NCBI GenBank assembly: GCA_035259145.1
Contig: DATFWQ010000285.1
Coordinates: 1 to 8,151 of the forward strand
Origin: CF-161 sp035259145
Lineage (GTDB): Bacteria; Chloroflexota; Dormibacteria; Dormibacterales; Dormibacteraceae
Length of the DNA: 8,151 bases
Direction: 5' to 3'
The translations under genes were made by a program, and so were the position numbers. Positions 1 to 5,777 of this stretch are shown piece after piece (the first letter of the stretch is position 1; every line of letters begins with the position of its first letter). The notes beneath the pieces are model-generated. The model was given only the letters and a program-made list of their open reading frames with translations. It made no database searches and had not been told where the DNA came from.

Positions 1-531
1 CTCCAGTACATCCAGTGGCGCGCCTGGAGGATGCCCACCGGCGCAACCTATACAGCCACCTGCCTTTTCGTTGCGACATGGGTCGGACGCGTCGTGCAGT
101 GGAAGTACTTCGTCAACTATCCGATCAACTTCGTTTGGCCCGCGACCTGGATCCCGGCGGGGATCCTCATCGACTTTCTCCTGCTGCAGTCGAGGAGCTT
201 CATCATCACCTCGGTCATCGGTGCCGGGATCTGGACGCTCACATTCTGGGCGAGTAATTACCTGATGCTGGCACCGTTCCTGCAGCCCACCACCTTCATC
301 GGTCACACCCTTACGGTGGCCGACGTACAGGGCATCACGTACATTCGAGCCCAGACTCCTGAGTACATCAGGGTGATCGAGCGGGGGTCGCTGAGGACGT
401 TCCTACAGGAGCCGCAATACGTCGCGCTTGCCTTCGGCACGACATTAGCCGTGGGAGGGTACTGGATCGGCCAGTTCATCGGCCGCTATCTCGCGGTGTG
501 GCCCATCCTGCGCTATCTCAAGCAGGTTTGA
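1..531 (+). CDS. pmoA/amoA: Copper membrane monooxygenase subunit A (AmoA/PmoA/HmoA family), 5' partial
   Basis: This is the C-terminal 176 residues of the integral-membrane subunit A of a particulate methane/ammonia/hydrocarbon monooxygenase. Frame 1 is open to the left edge, so the start lies outside the window; family members are about 250-280 residues, so roughly a third is missing. The family is shown by YPINFVWP (visible residues 40-47), followed by a hydrophobic stretch with WIPAGILIDF, and by TPEYIRVIERGSLRTF (119-134), which closely matches the bacterial AmoA/PmoA signature TPEY-R-IE-GSLRTF. Several hydrophobic segments (about 14-34, 42-62, 66-92, 139-160) fit membrane helices. In this family A forms the membrane core of an (ABC)3 trimer with B and C. 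The next gene is subunit B after a 22-bp gap, so the two are co-transcribed. An in-frame ATG at 31 falls inside the conserved protein and is not the start. The sequence is not a close copy of the well-known proteobacterial forms (for example FVWPATW and a C terminus ending LRYLKQV). I am sure of the family but not of the substrate. Confidence 0.93.
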   Translation, partial: LQYIQWRAWRMPTGATYTATCLFVATWVGRVVQWKYFVNYPINFVWPATWIPAGILIDFLLLQSRSFIITSVIGAGIWTLTFWASNYLMLAPFLQPTTFIGHTLTVADVQGITYIRAQTPEYIRVIERGSLRTFLQEPQYVALAFGTTLAVGGYWIGQFIGRYLAVWPILRYLKQV

Positions 532-535
532 CGAC

Positions 536-546
536 GAGGGGGGAAG
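536..546 (+). promoter_or_regulatory. Ribosome binding site of subunit B
   Basis: A purine-only run (GAGGGGGGAAG) lies in the 22-bp gap between subunits A and B, with 7 bases between its end and the ATG at 554. It supports that start and separate translation initiation of subunit B. Confidence 0.6.
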
Positions 547-553
547 AACGTTA

Positions 554-1786
554 ATGAAGAGACGCTTTGCACTAAGCCTCCTCGGCTCGTTGGTGGCGCT
601 GGTGGCAGTCGCCATCGGCTCGACCACGGCCTCCGCTCACGGAGAGCGGGCGCAGGAAAGCTTCATCCGCATGGAAAGCGTGGCGTTCTGGGACGTCAAG
701 TTTTCCAGCACCAACGTAAAGCAGGGCGAAGACCTCACCATCACGGGTACGGCCAAGCTGCTTGAGACCTGGCCCAACAACCTCTCGGGCGGCAATCCCA
801 GTGTCTGCTACTTCACGATTGTCGAACCTGGGGCCCAGTTCGTTCTCAAGGACCGCATGATCAACGGCGCGGAAGCGCCGCAGTCCATCTTCTGCCACAA
901 GGGCGGCACGTACGACTTCTCAATGACGCTCACCGGTCGCTCCCCAGGCAACTGGCACGTGCATCCCGCGGTTGCAGTGGAGCAGGCGGGCACCATCATC
1001 GGCCCGGGCACGTCGGTTCAGGTCAACGAGGCGGCCGGCGGTTTTTCCTATCCGATCAAGCTTCTCAACGGACAAACCGTTGATCTCGAGTCGTACGGCC
1101 AGTGGCTTATCGTGGGCTTCTCACTGTTGACCTTCGTCCTTGGCCTGGCCTGGATGATCATATGGACCTGGACCAGGCCCACAATCACTCGCCTGGCGGT
1201 TACGAACCAGCTGCCGCTGAACCAGGACGGCGGCGACGCCGTCGGACTGATCACCAGGCAAGACCACCGGAACACGGCAATCATCGCCGGGGCCACGGCG
1301 GTGCTGGTCATCGTGGCCTTTACAATCTCGGCGTTCGCATTCCCAGGAAGGATCCCGCAGCAGACCGATTGGATCACGCCACCGAACTTCGAGGCGCCGG
1401 CGAGCATTGCTGACGCGTCGCTGAGCAGCGCCATCTGGGACCCGTCGACCCAGGTCCTGACGATGACTGCTCAAATCAAGAACACCGGCAAGTCGCCGGT
1501 GACGCTGACGGCCTTCAGGACGGCCTACCTGACCTTCGTCAACCCGACCGCCCGCTCACCCGAGTCCGGTGAGTACCAGATGACGGCCACGCCCGCCGGC
1601 ACAATCGACCCCGGGCAAACCCAGACGATAGAGATAAAGCTGCCCGGGTCCGTATTCCAGCAGGAGGAGCTCCTCCCGGTTGGAAAGGCACAGATGGCAG
1701 TGGCCGGGGTCCTCGAGATCACGGACGCCGGCGGGACCCGTAACATGGACACGGTGGAGGCGTCGTTGACGCCAACGGCGACATGA
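554..1786 (+). CDS. pmoB/amoB: Copper membrane monooxygenase subunit B (AmoB/PmoB family)
   Basis: This is the 410-residue periplasmic-facing subunit B of a copper membrane monooxygenase, close to the 414 residues of Methylococcus PmoB. A signal peptide (KRR, hydrophobic core about 5-22) ends in ASA at 26-28, so the mature protein should begin at His29 with HGERAQESF, matching the HGE(K/R)SQ start of the family. The HVH motif at 135-137 supplies the other two ligands of the known Cu_B site (His33, His137 and His139 in Methylococcus), so all three are present. The layout is the usual one: N-terminal cupredoxin domain (about 29-165), membrane helices at about 182-206 and 240-264, and C-terminal cupredoxin domain (about 270-405). 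Positions aligning by eye with Methylococcus His48 and His72 (the former bis-His site) are Ala44 and Lys68. Cys85 and Cys114 could form a disulfide. A small histidine-rich membrane protein follows 39 bp downstream. The substrate is not deducible. Confidence 0.95.
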   Translation: MKRRFALSLLGSLVALVAVAIGSTTASAHGERAQESFIRMESVAFWDVKFSSTNVKQGEDLTITGTAKLLETWPNNLSGGNPSVCYFTIVEPGAQFVLKDRMINGAEAPQSIFCHKGGTYDFSMTLTGRSPGNWHVHPAVAVEQAGTIIGPGTSVQVNEAAGGFSYPIKLLNGQTVDLESYGQWLIVGFSLLTFVLGLAWMIIWTWTRPTITRLAVTNQLPLNQDGGDAVGLITRQDHRNTAIIAGATAVLVIVAFTISAFAFPGRIPQQTDWITPPNFEAPASIADASLSSAIWDPSTQVLTMTAQIKNTGKSPVTLTAFRTAYLTFVNPTARSPESGEYQMTATPAGTIDPGQTQTIEIKLPGSVFQQEELLPVGKAQMAVAGVLEITDAGGTRNMDTVEASLTPTAT

Positions 1787-1810
1787 GATACGGCTGTGGA
1801 CCCTGAGTAC

Positions 1811-1816
1811 GAGGTG
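1811..1816 (+). promoter_or_regulatory. Ribosome binding site of the small membrane protein
   Basis: GAGGTG lies 9 bases before the ATG at 1826. It supports the short gene as a real translated unit and picks this ATG over the internal ATG at codon 10. Confidence 0.5.
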
Positions 1817-1825
1817 TGATCTGAG

Positions 1826-2086
1826 ATGGCGTTGCTCGTATATCTGCACACCATGGCCCAGTCGGCCATGGAGCTGCTCGCGCTCATCGGCCCCCCCGCA
1901 GTCATCTTCGGTGCCGGGACGTTCATCGTGATCGGGGCGATCGTCCGCTCCGGCGGCGAGCGCTACCAGCACAAGGAGTACGAGCCGCACCAGGCCGGGC
2001 ACAACGGCAACGGCCACGGTCCGAAGTCGGAGGTAGGCCAGGCGCCGCACAAGGCGCCGCCCGCACCCGTCCGGCGTAAGAACTGA
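1826..2086 (+). CDS. Small single-helix membrane protein with His-rich tail, third gene of the monooxygenase operon
   Basis: I do not recognise this 86-residue protein. A short N terminus (1-15) is followed by one hydrophobic segment (about 16-40, ending VIGAIV) and then a polar, low-complexity tail (41-86). The tail carries five histidines (49, 55, 59, 64, 75), Gly/Asn/Pro-rich spacing and a basic end (VRRKN). By the positive-inside rule the tail should face the cytoplasm. The gene lies 39 bp after subunit B on the same strand, with a plausible ribosome binding site, and the hairpin ending the operon comes 18 bp after it, so it belongs to the same transcript. It has no length or motif match to PmoD/AmoD, which are larger and have a periplasmic cupredoxin-like domain. 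Small membrane proteins are known as extra subunits of archaeal AMO (AmoX, AmoY, AmoZ), so a structural subunit or copper-handling helper is a reasonable inference, but nothing in the sequence proves it. Confidence 0.75.
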   Translation: MALLVYLHTMAQSAMELLALIGPPAVIFGAGTFIVIGAIVRSGGERYQHKEYEPHQAGHNGNGHGPKSEVGQAPHKAPPAPVRRKN

Positions 2087-2094
2087 TTCTGACC

Positions 2095-2108
2095 GCCTAC
2101 GCGTAGGC
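2095..2108. repeat. 14-bp perfect palindrome at the operon end
   Basis: GCCTACGCGTAGGC is its own reverse complement. It lies just after the stop of the small membrane protein and shares its last four bases (2105-2108) with the left arm of the following hairpin, so the two structures cannot form fully at once. It could be a protein-binding dyad or simply part of the terminator region. Confidence 0.5.
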
Positions 2109-2133
2109 CGGCGCGCAACTCGCGCGCCGGCCT
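2105..2133. terminator. GC-rich hairpin between convergent transcription units
   Basis: The arms AGGCCGGCGCGC (2105-2116) and GCGCGCCGGCCT (2122-2133) pair perfectly over 12 bp around a 5-base loop (AACTC). The hairpin sits in the 61-bp gap between the end of the monooxygenase operon and the end of the opposite-strand propeller gene, where a bidirectional terminator is expected. There is no T-run on either side, so it is not a textbook intrinsic terminator; GC-rich hairpins without a T-tract are common at gene ends in high-GC bacteria. Confidence 0.7.
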
Positions 2134-2147
2134 CGGCGTGTCTGGGC

Positions 2148-3497
2148 TCAGGGCAGGTCTGGGATGGAGACCGCCGACCAGGTGCGTCCGGCGTCGAGGC
2201 TGCGAACGAATGCGAACCGCGGCGGAGTGCCCTGGATCTTCATGTCCATCGGCTCGGTCGAATCAGCAGGGGCCGAGCCGCCCAGGGCGAACACGTTGGC
2301 TATCCGGCCACCTTGCCCGACGGGGAGGTCGCTGATGGCCGCGGTCACGATCTCACCGGCGGCGACCAGCGGCGGCCACACATGCCAGCCGGTAGGGACT
2401 GCCGCACTGGCGGCTGCAAACGTTAGGCCGCCATCGTCGGTGACATCGAACCTGTCCTTGTCCTGGATGACCCACCTCACGTCGCTCAAAAACACGGCGC
2501 TCCCGCTGTGCGGCAGCCGGCGGACCGGACTCCAGGTCTGGCCGCCGTCGGCGGTCCGGTAGACATAGCTGGCGGCGCTCGTCGTCGTTACCTGCATCAG
2601 GTTGCCATGCGGCCGCCCGATCGACTGGATGGAGCCACCGGATGGGTAAATGTGGGTGCTCTGCCAGCTCCGCCCGCCGTCTGTGCTTCGGAGCAAGAAG
2701 TCCAGGCCATAGAGCCAGCCGCGCGAAGGGGAGTCGAAGGCCAGCTGAGAGCGAGAGTCACTCAGCCTGGGAACGGTTGAGGAGTCGGTCAGCCGCTCCC
2801 AGTGGGCGCCCGCATCGGATGTATGCCAGAGGGTGGTGGGCTCGTTCGTCCCCGCGTTCTGACGGCTGACGGTCAGCAGCCAGCCCTCACGGCTGCTGAA
2901 AAAATACGCCTTACGCAGGAATCCGACCGAAGCCGGCGCCTCGTTCTCGGTCCACCCGACACCGTCGCTCGTGGCGTAAACGCGAATGCCGAAGCGCTGG
3001 GGATAAGCGATGGGGCCGACCACGACCGCCTCATCGGGGCTGAAGAACTGGGCATGCGGTGGCAGGCTGAGACCGTGGATTTGCTCCACCTCCGTCCACG
3101 CTCCGCCGCCGTTCAGTGAGCGACTCACGTGCGTAACGCCGCTGGGGGCGAATTGCGCCACCCACATGACCTGCGGACTGACGCTTTGCGAGATGAAGTA
3201 TCCGGCTGCGCTGCCGGCGAGCGGCGCGCCGCGCTGGGTCGTGAGGGGCAGCGGGGTCGATCCAGGCACGGCGGTCTGATTGGACCGGTGGAGCCCGGCC
3301 GTCCTGGATATCAGCAGCGTGCCCACTACGAGTCCTGCGAGGACCAGCACAGCCAGGCCGGCGGCAACCTGCCTGGTGCGTGGGGGCCGGCGTTCGGGTG
3401 GCTCATCCAGAGCAGCGGCGATCCGATAGGCAAGCGCTTGGCTGGGGAACTCAGGTCCGGGATCGAGGGCCCCATCGAGGGCTCTACGCAGGCTCAT
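2148..3497 (-). CDS. Membrane-anchored Asp-box (BNR/YCF48-like) beta-propeller protein, probable partner of the ECF sigma factor
   Basis: This 449-residue protein has a cytoplasmic N-terminal segment of about 43 residues, one membrane helix (about 44-63, VAAGLAVLVLAGLVVGTLLI) and a large extracytoplasmic domain. That domain holds seven Asp-box-like repeats of the S/T-x-D-G-G-x-x-W type, at about 127-134, 176-182, 226-233, 271-278, 315-322, 353-360 and 433-440, fitting a beta-propeller of the sialidase/YCF48/VPS10 type. The repeats are structural; nothing shows glycosidase activity. The ATG at 3497 is preferred over an in-frame TTG at 3518 because a strong ribosome binding site lies directly before it. 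The gene overlaps the end of the ECF sigma factor gene by 14 bp, so the two are translationally linked. Together with the one-helix topology, this suggests an anti-sigma or sensor role in which the propeller senses something outside the membrane. The N-terminal segment shows no clear zinc-binding anti-sigma motif (no HxxxCxxC), so the regulatory role is inferred from context. Confidence 0.85.
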   Translation of the reverse strand: MSLRRALDGALDPGPEFPSQALAYRIAAALDEPPERRPPRTRQVAAGLAVLVLAGLVVGTLLISRTAGLHRSNQTAVPGSTPLPLTTQRGAPLAGSAAGYFISQSVSPQVMWVAQFAPSGVTHVSRSLNGGGAWTEVEQIHGLSLPPHAQFFSPDEAVVVGPIAYPQRFGIRVYATSDGVGWTENEAPASVGFLRKAYFFSSREGWLLTVSRQNAGTNEPTTLWHTSDAGAHWERLTDSSTVPRLSDSRSQLAFDSPSRGWLYGLDFLLRSTDGGRSWQSTHIYPSGGSIQSIGRPHGNLMQVTTTSAASYVYRTADGGQTWSPVRRLPHSGSAVFLSDVRWVIQDKDRFDVTDDGGLTFAAASAAVPTGWHVWPPLVAAGEIVTAAISDLPVGQGGRIANVFALGGSAPADSTEPMDMKIQGTPPRFAFVRSLDAGRTWSAVSIPDLP

Positions 3498-3981
3498 GGA
3501 CCTCCTCCTCGGAGGCAAGAAGCGGCCTCAGCCGCCGCAGGCCGCGGTTGATTCGGGATTTGACGCCGGCTGTCGTGAGGCCGAGGGCGGTGGCGATCTC
3601 GTCGAGTGGCAGGTCGAGGTAGAAGTGCATTAGCAGCGCCTCCCGCTGCCCCCGCCGAAGCTCCAGGAGGGCGCGGCGGAGGTCGGCCCCCCTCACGGGG
3701 TCAGGTGAAAGCTGCGGAGCTTCGGGCTGGGCGAGCCGGATCACGTTCCACCAGCGGCCGCGCCGGACTGTCCGGCACTGGTTGGCGACGATCCCGAGAA
3801 ACCACGGTCGGAAGGCTCCTCCCCGAAATGTCTCGAAACGCCGCCAGGCCTTCAGGGCCGCCTCCTGGACGGCGTCCTCGGCCTCCACCCGGTCCTGGAG
3901 CAAGCCGAACGCGAGGCGCGCGGCCACCCCCAGGTGCGGCCGCAGGAGCTCCTCGAATTCACCCTTGTCAGCGCCCCCCAT
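3484..3981 (-). CDS. ECF-family RNA polymerase sigma factor
   Basis: This 165-residue protein is a standard-length extracytoplasmic function sigma factor with only regions 2 and 4. Region 2 spans about 11-76 and includes the AEDAVQEAALKAWRRF stretch (34-49) typical of region 2.2, followed by FRPWFLGIVANQCR (57-70), the -10 recognition part. Region 4 spans about 101-153, with a helix-turn-helix at about 125-148 (LDEIATALGLTTAGVKSRINRG) that would read the -35 element. The ATG at 3981 has a modest purine-rich site (GAGAGAAG) a few bases upstream. The gene overlaps the membrane-anchored propeller gene by 14 bp, the usual arrangement for a sigma factor and its membrane regulator. In the 132 bp before it I see no convincing -35/-10 pair, so autoregulation is likely by analogy but not shown. 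The regulon is unknown, and nothing links it to the monooxygenase operon other than proximity. Confidence 0.93.
   Translation of the reverse strand: MGGADKGEFEELLRPHLGVAARLAFGLLQDRVEAEDAVQEAALKAWRRFETFRGGAFRPWFLGIVANQCRTVRRGRWWNVIRLAQPEAPQLSPDPVRGADLRRALLELRRGQREALLMHFYLDLPLDEIATALGLTTAGVKSRINRGLRRLRPLLASEEEVHEPA
3501..3510 (-). promoter_or_regulatory. Ribosome binding site that fixes the propeller protein start
   Basis: On the - strand GAGGAGGAGG is followed by TCC and then the ATG at 3497. It lies inside the last codons of the sigma factor gene and decides the start in favour of the ATG over the upstream TTG at 3518. Confidence 0.75.
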
Positions 3982-4082
3982 GGACTTCTCTCGCAGTCAA
4001 TACGCGCGTGGCGGGCCGGACGGTGGCGCCTGCTATCCGTAATCGGGCCCAAATTCTGAAAGGCCGGTCACCAGGCCGCGAC

Positions 4083-4097
4083 AGCTGACCCTCAGCT
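4083..4097 (-). terminator. Possible weak terminator hairpin after the DinB-family gene
   Basis: A perfect 6-bp inverted repeat with a 3-base loop (AGCTGA/TCAGCT) lies 16 bp after the DinB stop codon, in the 132-bp gap before the sigma factor gene. A second GGCC/GGCC repeat (4062-4077) followed on the - strand by TTTCAGAATTT comes next. Either could separate the two transcripts; neither is strong. Confidence 0.3.
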
Positions 4098-4113
4098 TTC
4101 GACGTGGTGTCCG

Positions 4114-4641
4114 CTAACCGCTGCTGAAACGTGTGGCGTTGCCCATCTGGGGCCACACGTAGGCCTGAACGTTCGCCAGCGCCTGCCGGAGGTGATTGCG
4201 GTCGTGGTGCACCCACTCGTGAAGGAGGTCGCGCACCGTCAGGTGCCCTACCGTGACGTGGTCGCCGCCCCGCTCCAGGTCCGCTGAGCTGAGGGCCTTG
4301 AGCAGGTCCAGGCTGCCAGCTCGCAGCTGGCTCAGCTCCGAAAGCAGCCCGGCGAGCGCTCGGTCGCAATCGCCGCGCTCGCGGGCGACTCCCGCCTGGT
4401 CCCACGTGTCGAGGCGCGGCTCATGGGCCCCCAGGATCTCGCGGATGCGGCCGGCGAATCCGCGGCGCTCGGCTTCGATGACGTGGCCGACGACCTCCTT
4501 CACACACCACTCGCCGGGTGCGGGGTGCCACGAGGCGATGGCTTCGGGCAGCGCCGTCAGCTCGGCCTCGAAGGACTTTCCGGCGGCGCTGATGAGGGCT
4601 GCGGCCGTCGCGGGGTCGAGTGCTCGCGTGGGCTCAACCAT
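4114..4641 (-). CDS. DinB-superfamily protein, metal-binding four-helix fold
   Basis: This 175-residue protein has the length and motifs of the DinB/DUF664-like four-helix bundle family. His53, in GHVIEAERR after the W-x-VKEVVGH segment, together with His146 and His150 in the HEWVHHDRNHLRQ segment (141-153), matches the three-histidine metal site placed on the second and fourth helices. DinB-family members include thiol-dependent transferases and isomerases (mycothiol- or bacillithiol-dependent), but most are uncharacterised, and the specific reaction cannot be read here. The name comes from a Bacillus DNA-damage-inducible gene and does not by itself imply DNA repair. The ATG at 4641 has no clear ribosome binding site, but the conserved N terminus (helix 1 from about residue 12) makes it acceptable. 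The gene lies 69 bp downstream of the amidohydrolase on the same strand and may be its last operon partner. Confidence 0.85.
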   Translation of the reverse strand: MVEPTRALDPATAAALISAAGKSFEAELTALPEAIASWHPAPGEWCVKEVVGHVIEAERRGFAGRIREILGAHEPRLDTWDQAGVARERGDCDRALAGLLSELSQLRAGSLDLLKALSSADLERGGDHVTVGHLTVRDLLHEWVHHDRNHLRQALANVQAYVWPQMGNATRFSSG

Positions 4642-4710
4642 GGGCTCGATCGTAGCCCGTGGACCGGCGCTGCGCGGCGGGCAACCTCGAAGTCGGCGGC
4701 GATCGACGCC

Positions 4711-5763
4711 TCAGCCGGCTGTGACGGCCGCGTCCGCGGTAGGCACGCGGCGCCCGTCGCGGTCCAGGCCCAGGATCCGGCGGGCGTTGCCTTCATAGAT
4801 GGCGCTTTTCGCCTGTGGCGAGAGCCCCGCAGCTTCGAGAGCCTCTATCGAAAGGCGGATGTAAAGACTGCCGCCTTCGCGGTCGAACGGAAAGTCGCTG
4901 CCCCAGAGCACGTGATCGACCCCGAAGAACTCCACTCCCGTCTCGATCGAGCGGGGGCCGCCGTAGAGCCCGGTGTCGGCGTAGAACATCCTGAAGTAGT
5001 CGACGGGATGCCTGGGCATCCGGGCCAGCATCTCTTCGTAGTTCTCGTCAGGCGTGCGGGCGCCAAACTGGTCGTACGCGTTCTTCACGCGGTCTGCGTA
5101 GAAAGGCACCATGCCGCCGAGGTGGTGCGTGATGAGCACGGCCTCCGGCCGGCGATCGAAAAGCCCGGAGAATGCGAGGCGCGCCATGGCGACCGTCGTC
5201 TCCCACGGCCAGCCGAAGACGTGCCAGATCTCGAGCTTCGACTTCTCCTCCCCCGCGTAGTCCGGGGGCTGAGGGCCACGGCTCGGATGCATGAAGGCAC
5301 GAAGGCCCTCGGCGAAGGCGTGTTCGATGACCTCCAGGATCTCTGGCGTGTCAACCGCTTTGCCGTTGACGTTGGTGTGCATCTGGAAGCCCGGGAGTCC
5401 GAGATCCTTGATGTGCTCGATCTCGAGGTGAGCGGCGCCGGGGTCGTTGAACGGCAGCTCGCCGAACGCCCCGACGAATCGGTCCGGGTAGCGGACGACG
5501 ATCTCCTGGAGCTCCTCGTTGATGCTCCGGCAGACCTCTGGATGATTCTCCCTCGTCGTCACGGTGCTCAGCGCGGGCAGCGCCAGGGTCAGCAGCTGCC
5601 GGTAGTCGTAAGCGCTGTACCGGTCCATGATCCGAAACCGCGTCTCCAGGTCCTGCAGCGAGGCGATGCGTGTGACGCGCTTGCGCATGTAGGAGCTTGC
5701 AGAGTTGGAGGTCGCGTCGACGAACCGCGGCGGATGGATGTGCGCACAGATGTCGATGATCAC
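4711..5763 (-). CDS. Metal-dependent amidohydrolase of the ACMSD (amidohydrolase-2) family
   Basis: This 350-residue TIM-barrel hydrolase or decarboxylase matches the amidohydrolase-2 family, which includes aminocarboxymuconate-semialdehyde decarboxylase, gamma-resorcylate decarboxylase and related nonoxidative decarboxylases. The metal-site signatures are in order: IDICAHIHPPRF at the N terminus (Asp4, His8, His10), FMHPS (His159), LITHHLGGMVPFYADR (His213/His214) and WGSDFPFD (Asp290). MFYADTG (259-265) is a further family feature before the last strand, and NARRILGL (326-333) is the typical C-terminal end. All expected metal ligands are present, so it should be active; the substrate is unknown, probably a small aromatic or carboxylic acid. 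The start is a GTG at 5763, chosen because IIDICAHIH is the normal beginning of these proteins; the upstream AGGAC is a weak, distant ribosome binding site. It begins 14 bp after the stop of the polymerase-domain gene, suggesting co-transcription or translational coupling. Confidence 0.92.
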   Translation of the reverse strand: MIIDICAHIHPPRFVDATSNSASSYMRKRVTRIASLQDLETRFRIMDRYSAYDYRQLLTLALPALSTVTTRENHPEVCRSINEELQEIVVRYPDRFVGAFGELPFNDPGAAHLEIEHIKDLGLPGFQMHTNVNGKAVDTPEILEVIEHAFAEGLRAFMHPSRGPQPPDYAGEEKSKLEIWHVFGWPWETTVAMARLAFSGLFDRRPEAVLITHHLGGMVPFYADRVKNAYDQFGARTPDENYEEMLARMPRHPVDYFRMFYADTGLYGGPRSIETGVEFFGVDHVLWGSDFPFDREGGSLYIRLSIEALEAAGLSPQAKSAIYEGNARRILGLDRDGRRVPTADAAVTAG

Positions 5764-5777
5764 GCGAACATTCTGTC

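Noticed and set aside
31..531. Subunit A beginning at the ATG at 31
   Set aside because: The frame is open to position 1 and the protein would lack its first third; the upstream residues LQYIQWRAWR continue naturally, so the gene is cut by the window edge.
2148..3497. Propeller protein as a sialidase
   Set aside because: Asp-box repeats are structural and shared by many propellers; I see no sialidase arginine triad or RIP motif, and the context is a sigma factor rather than sugar metabolism.
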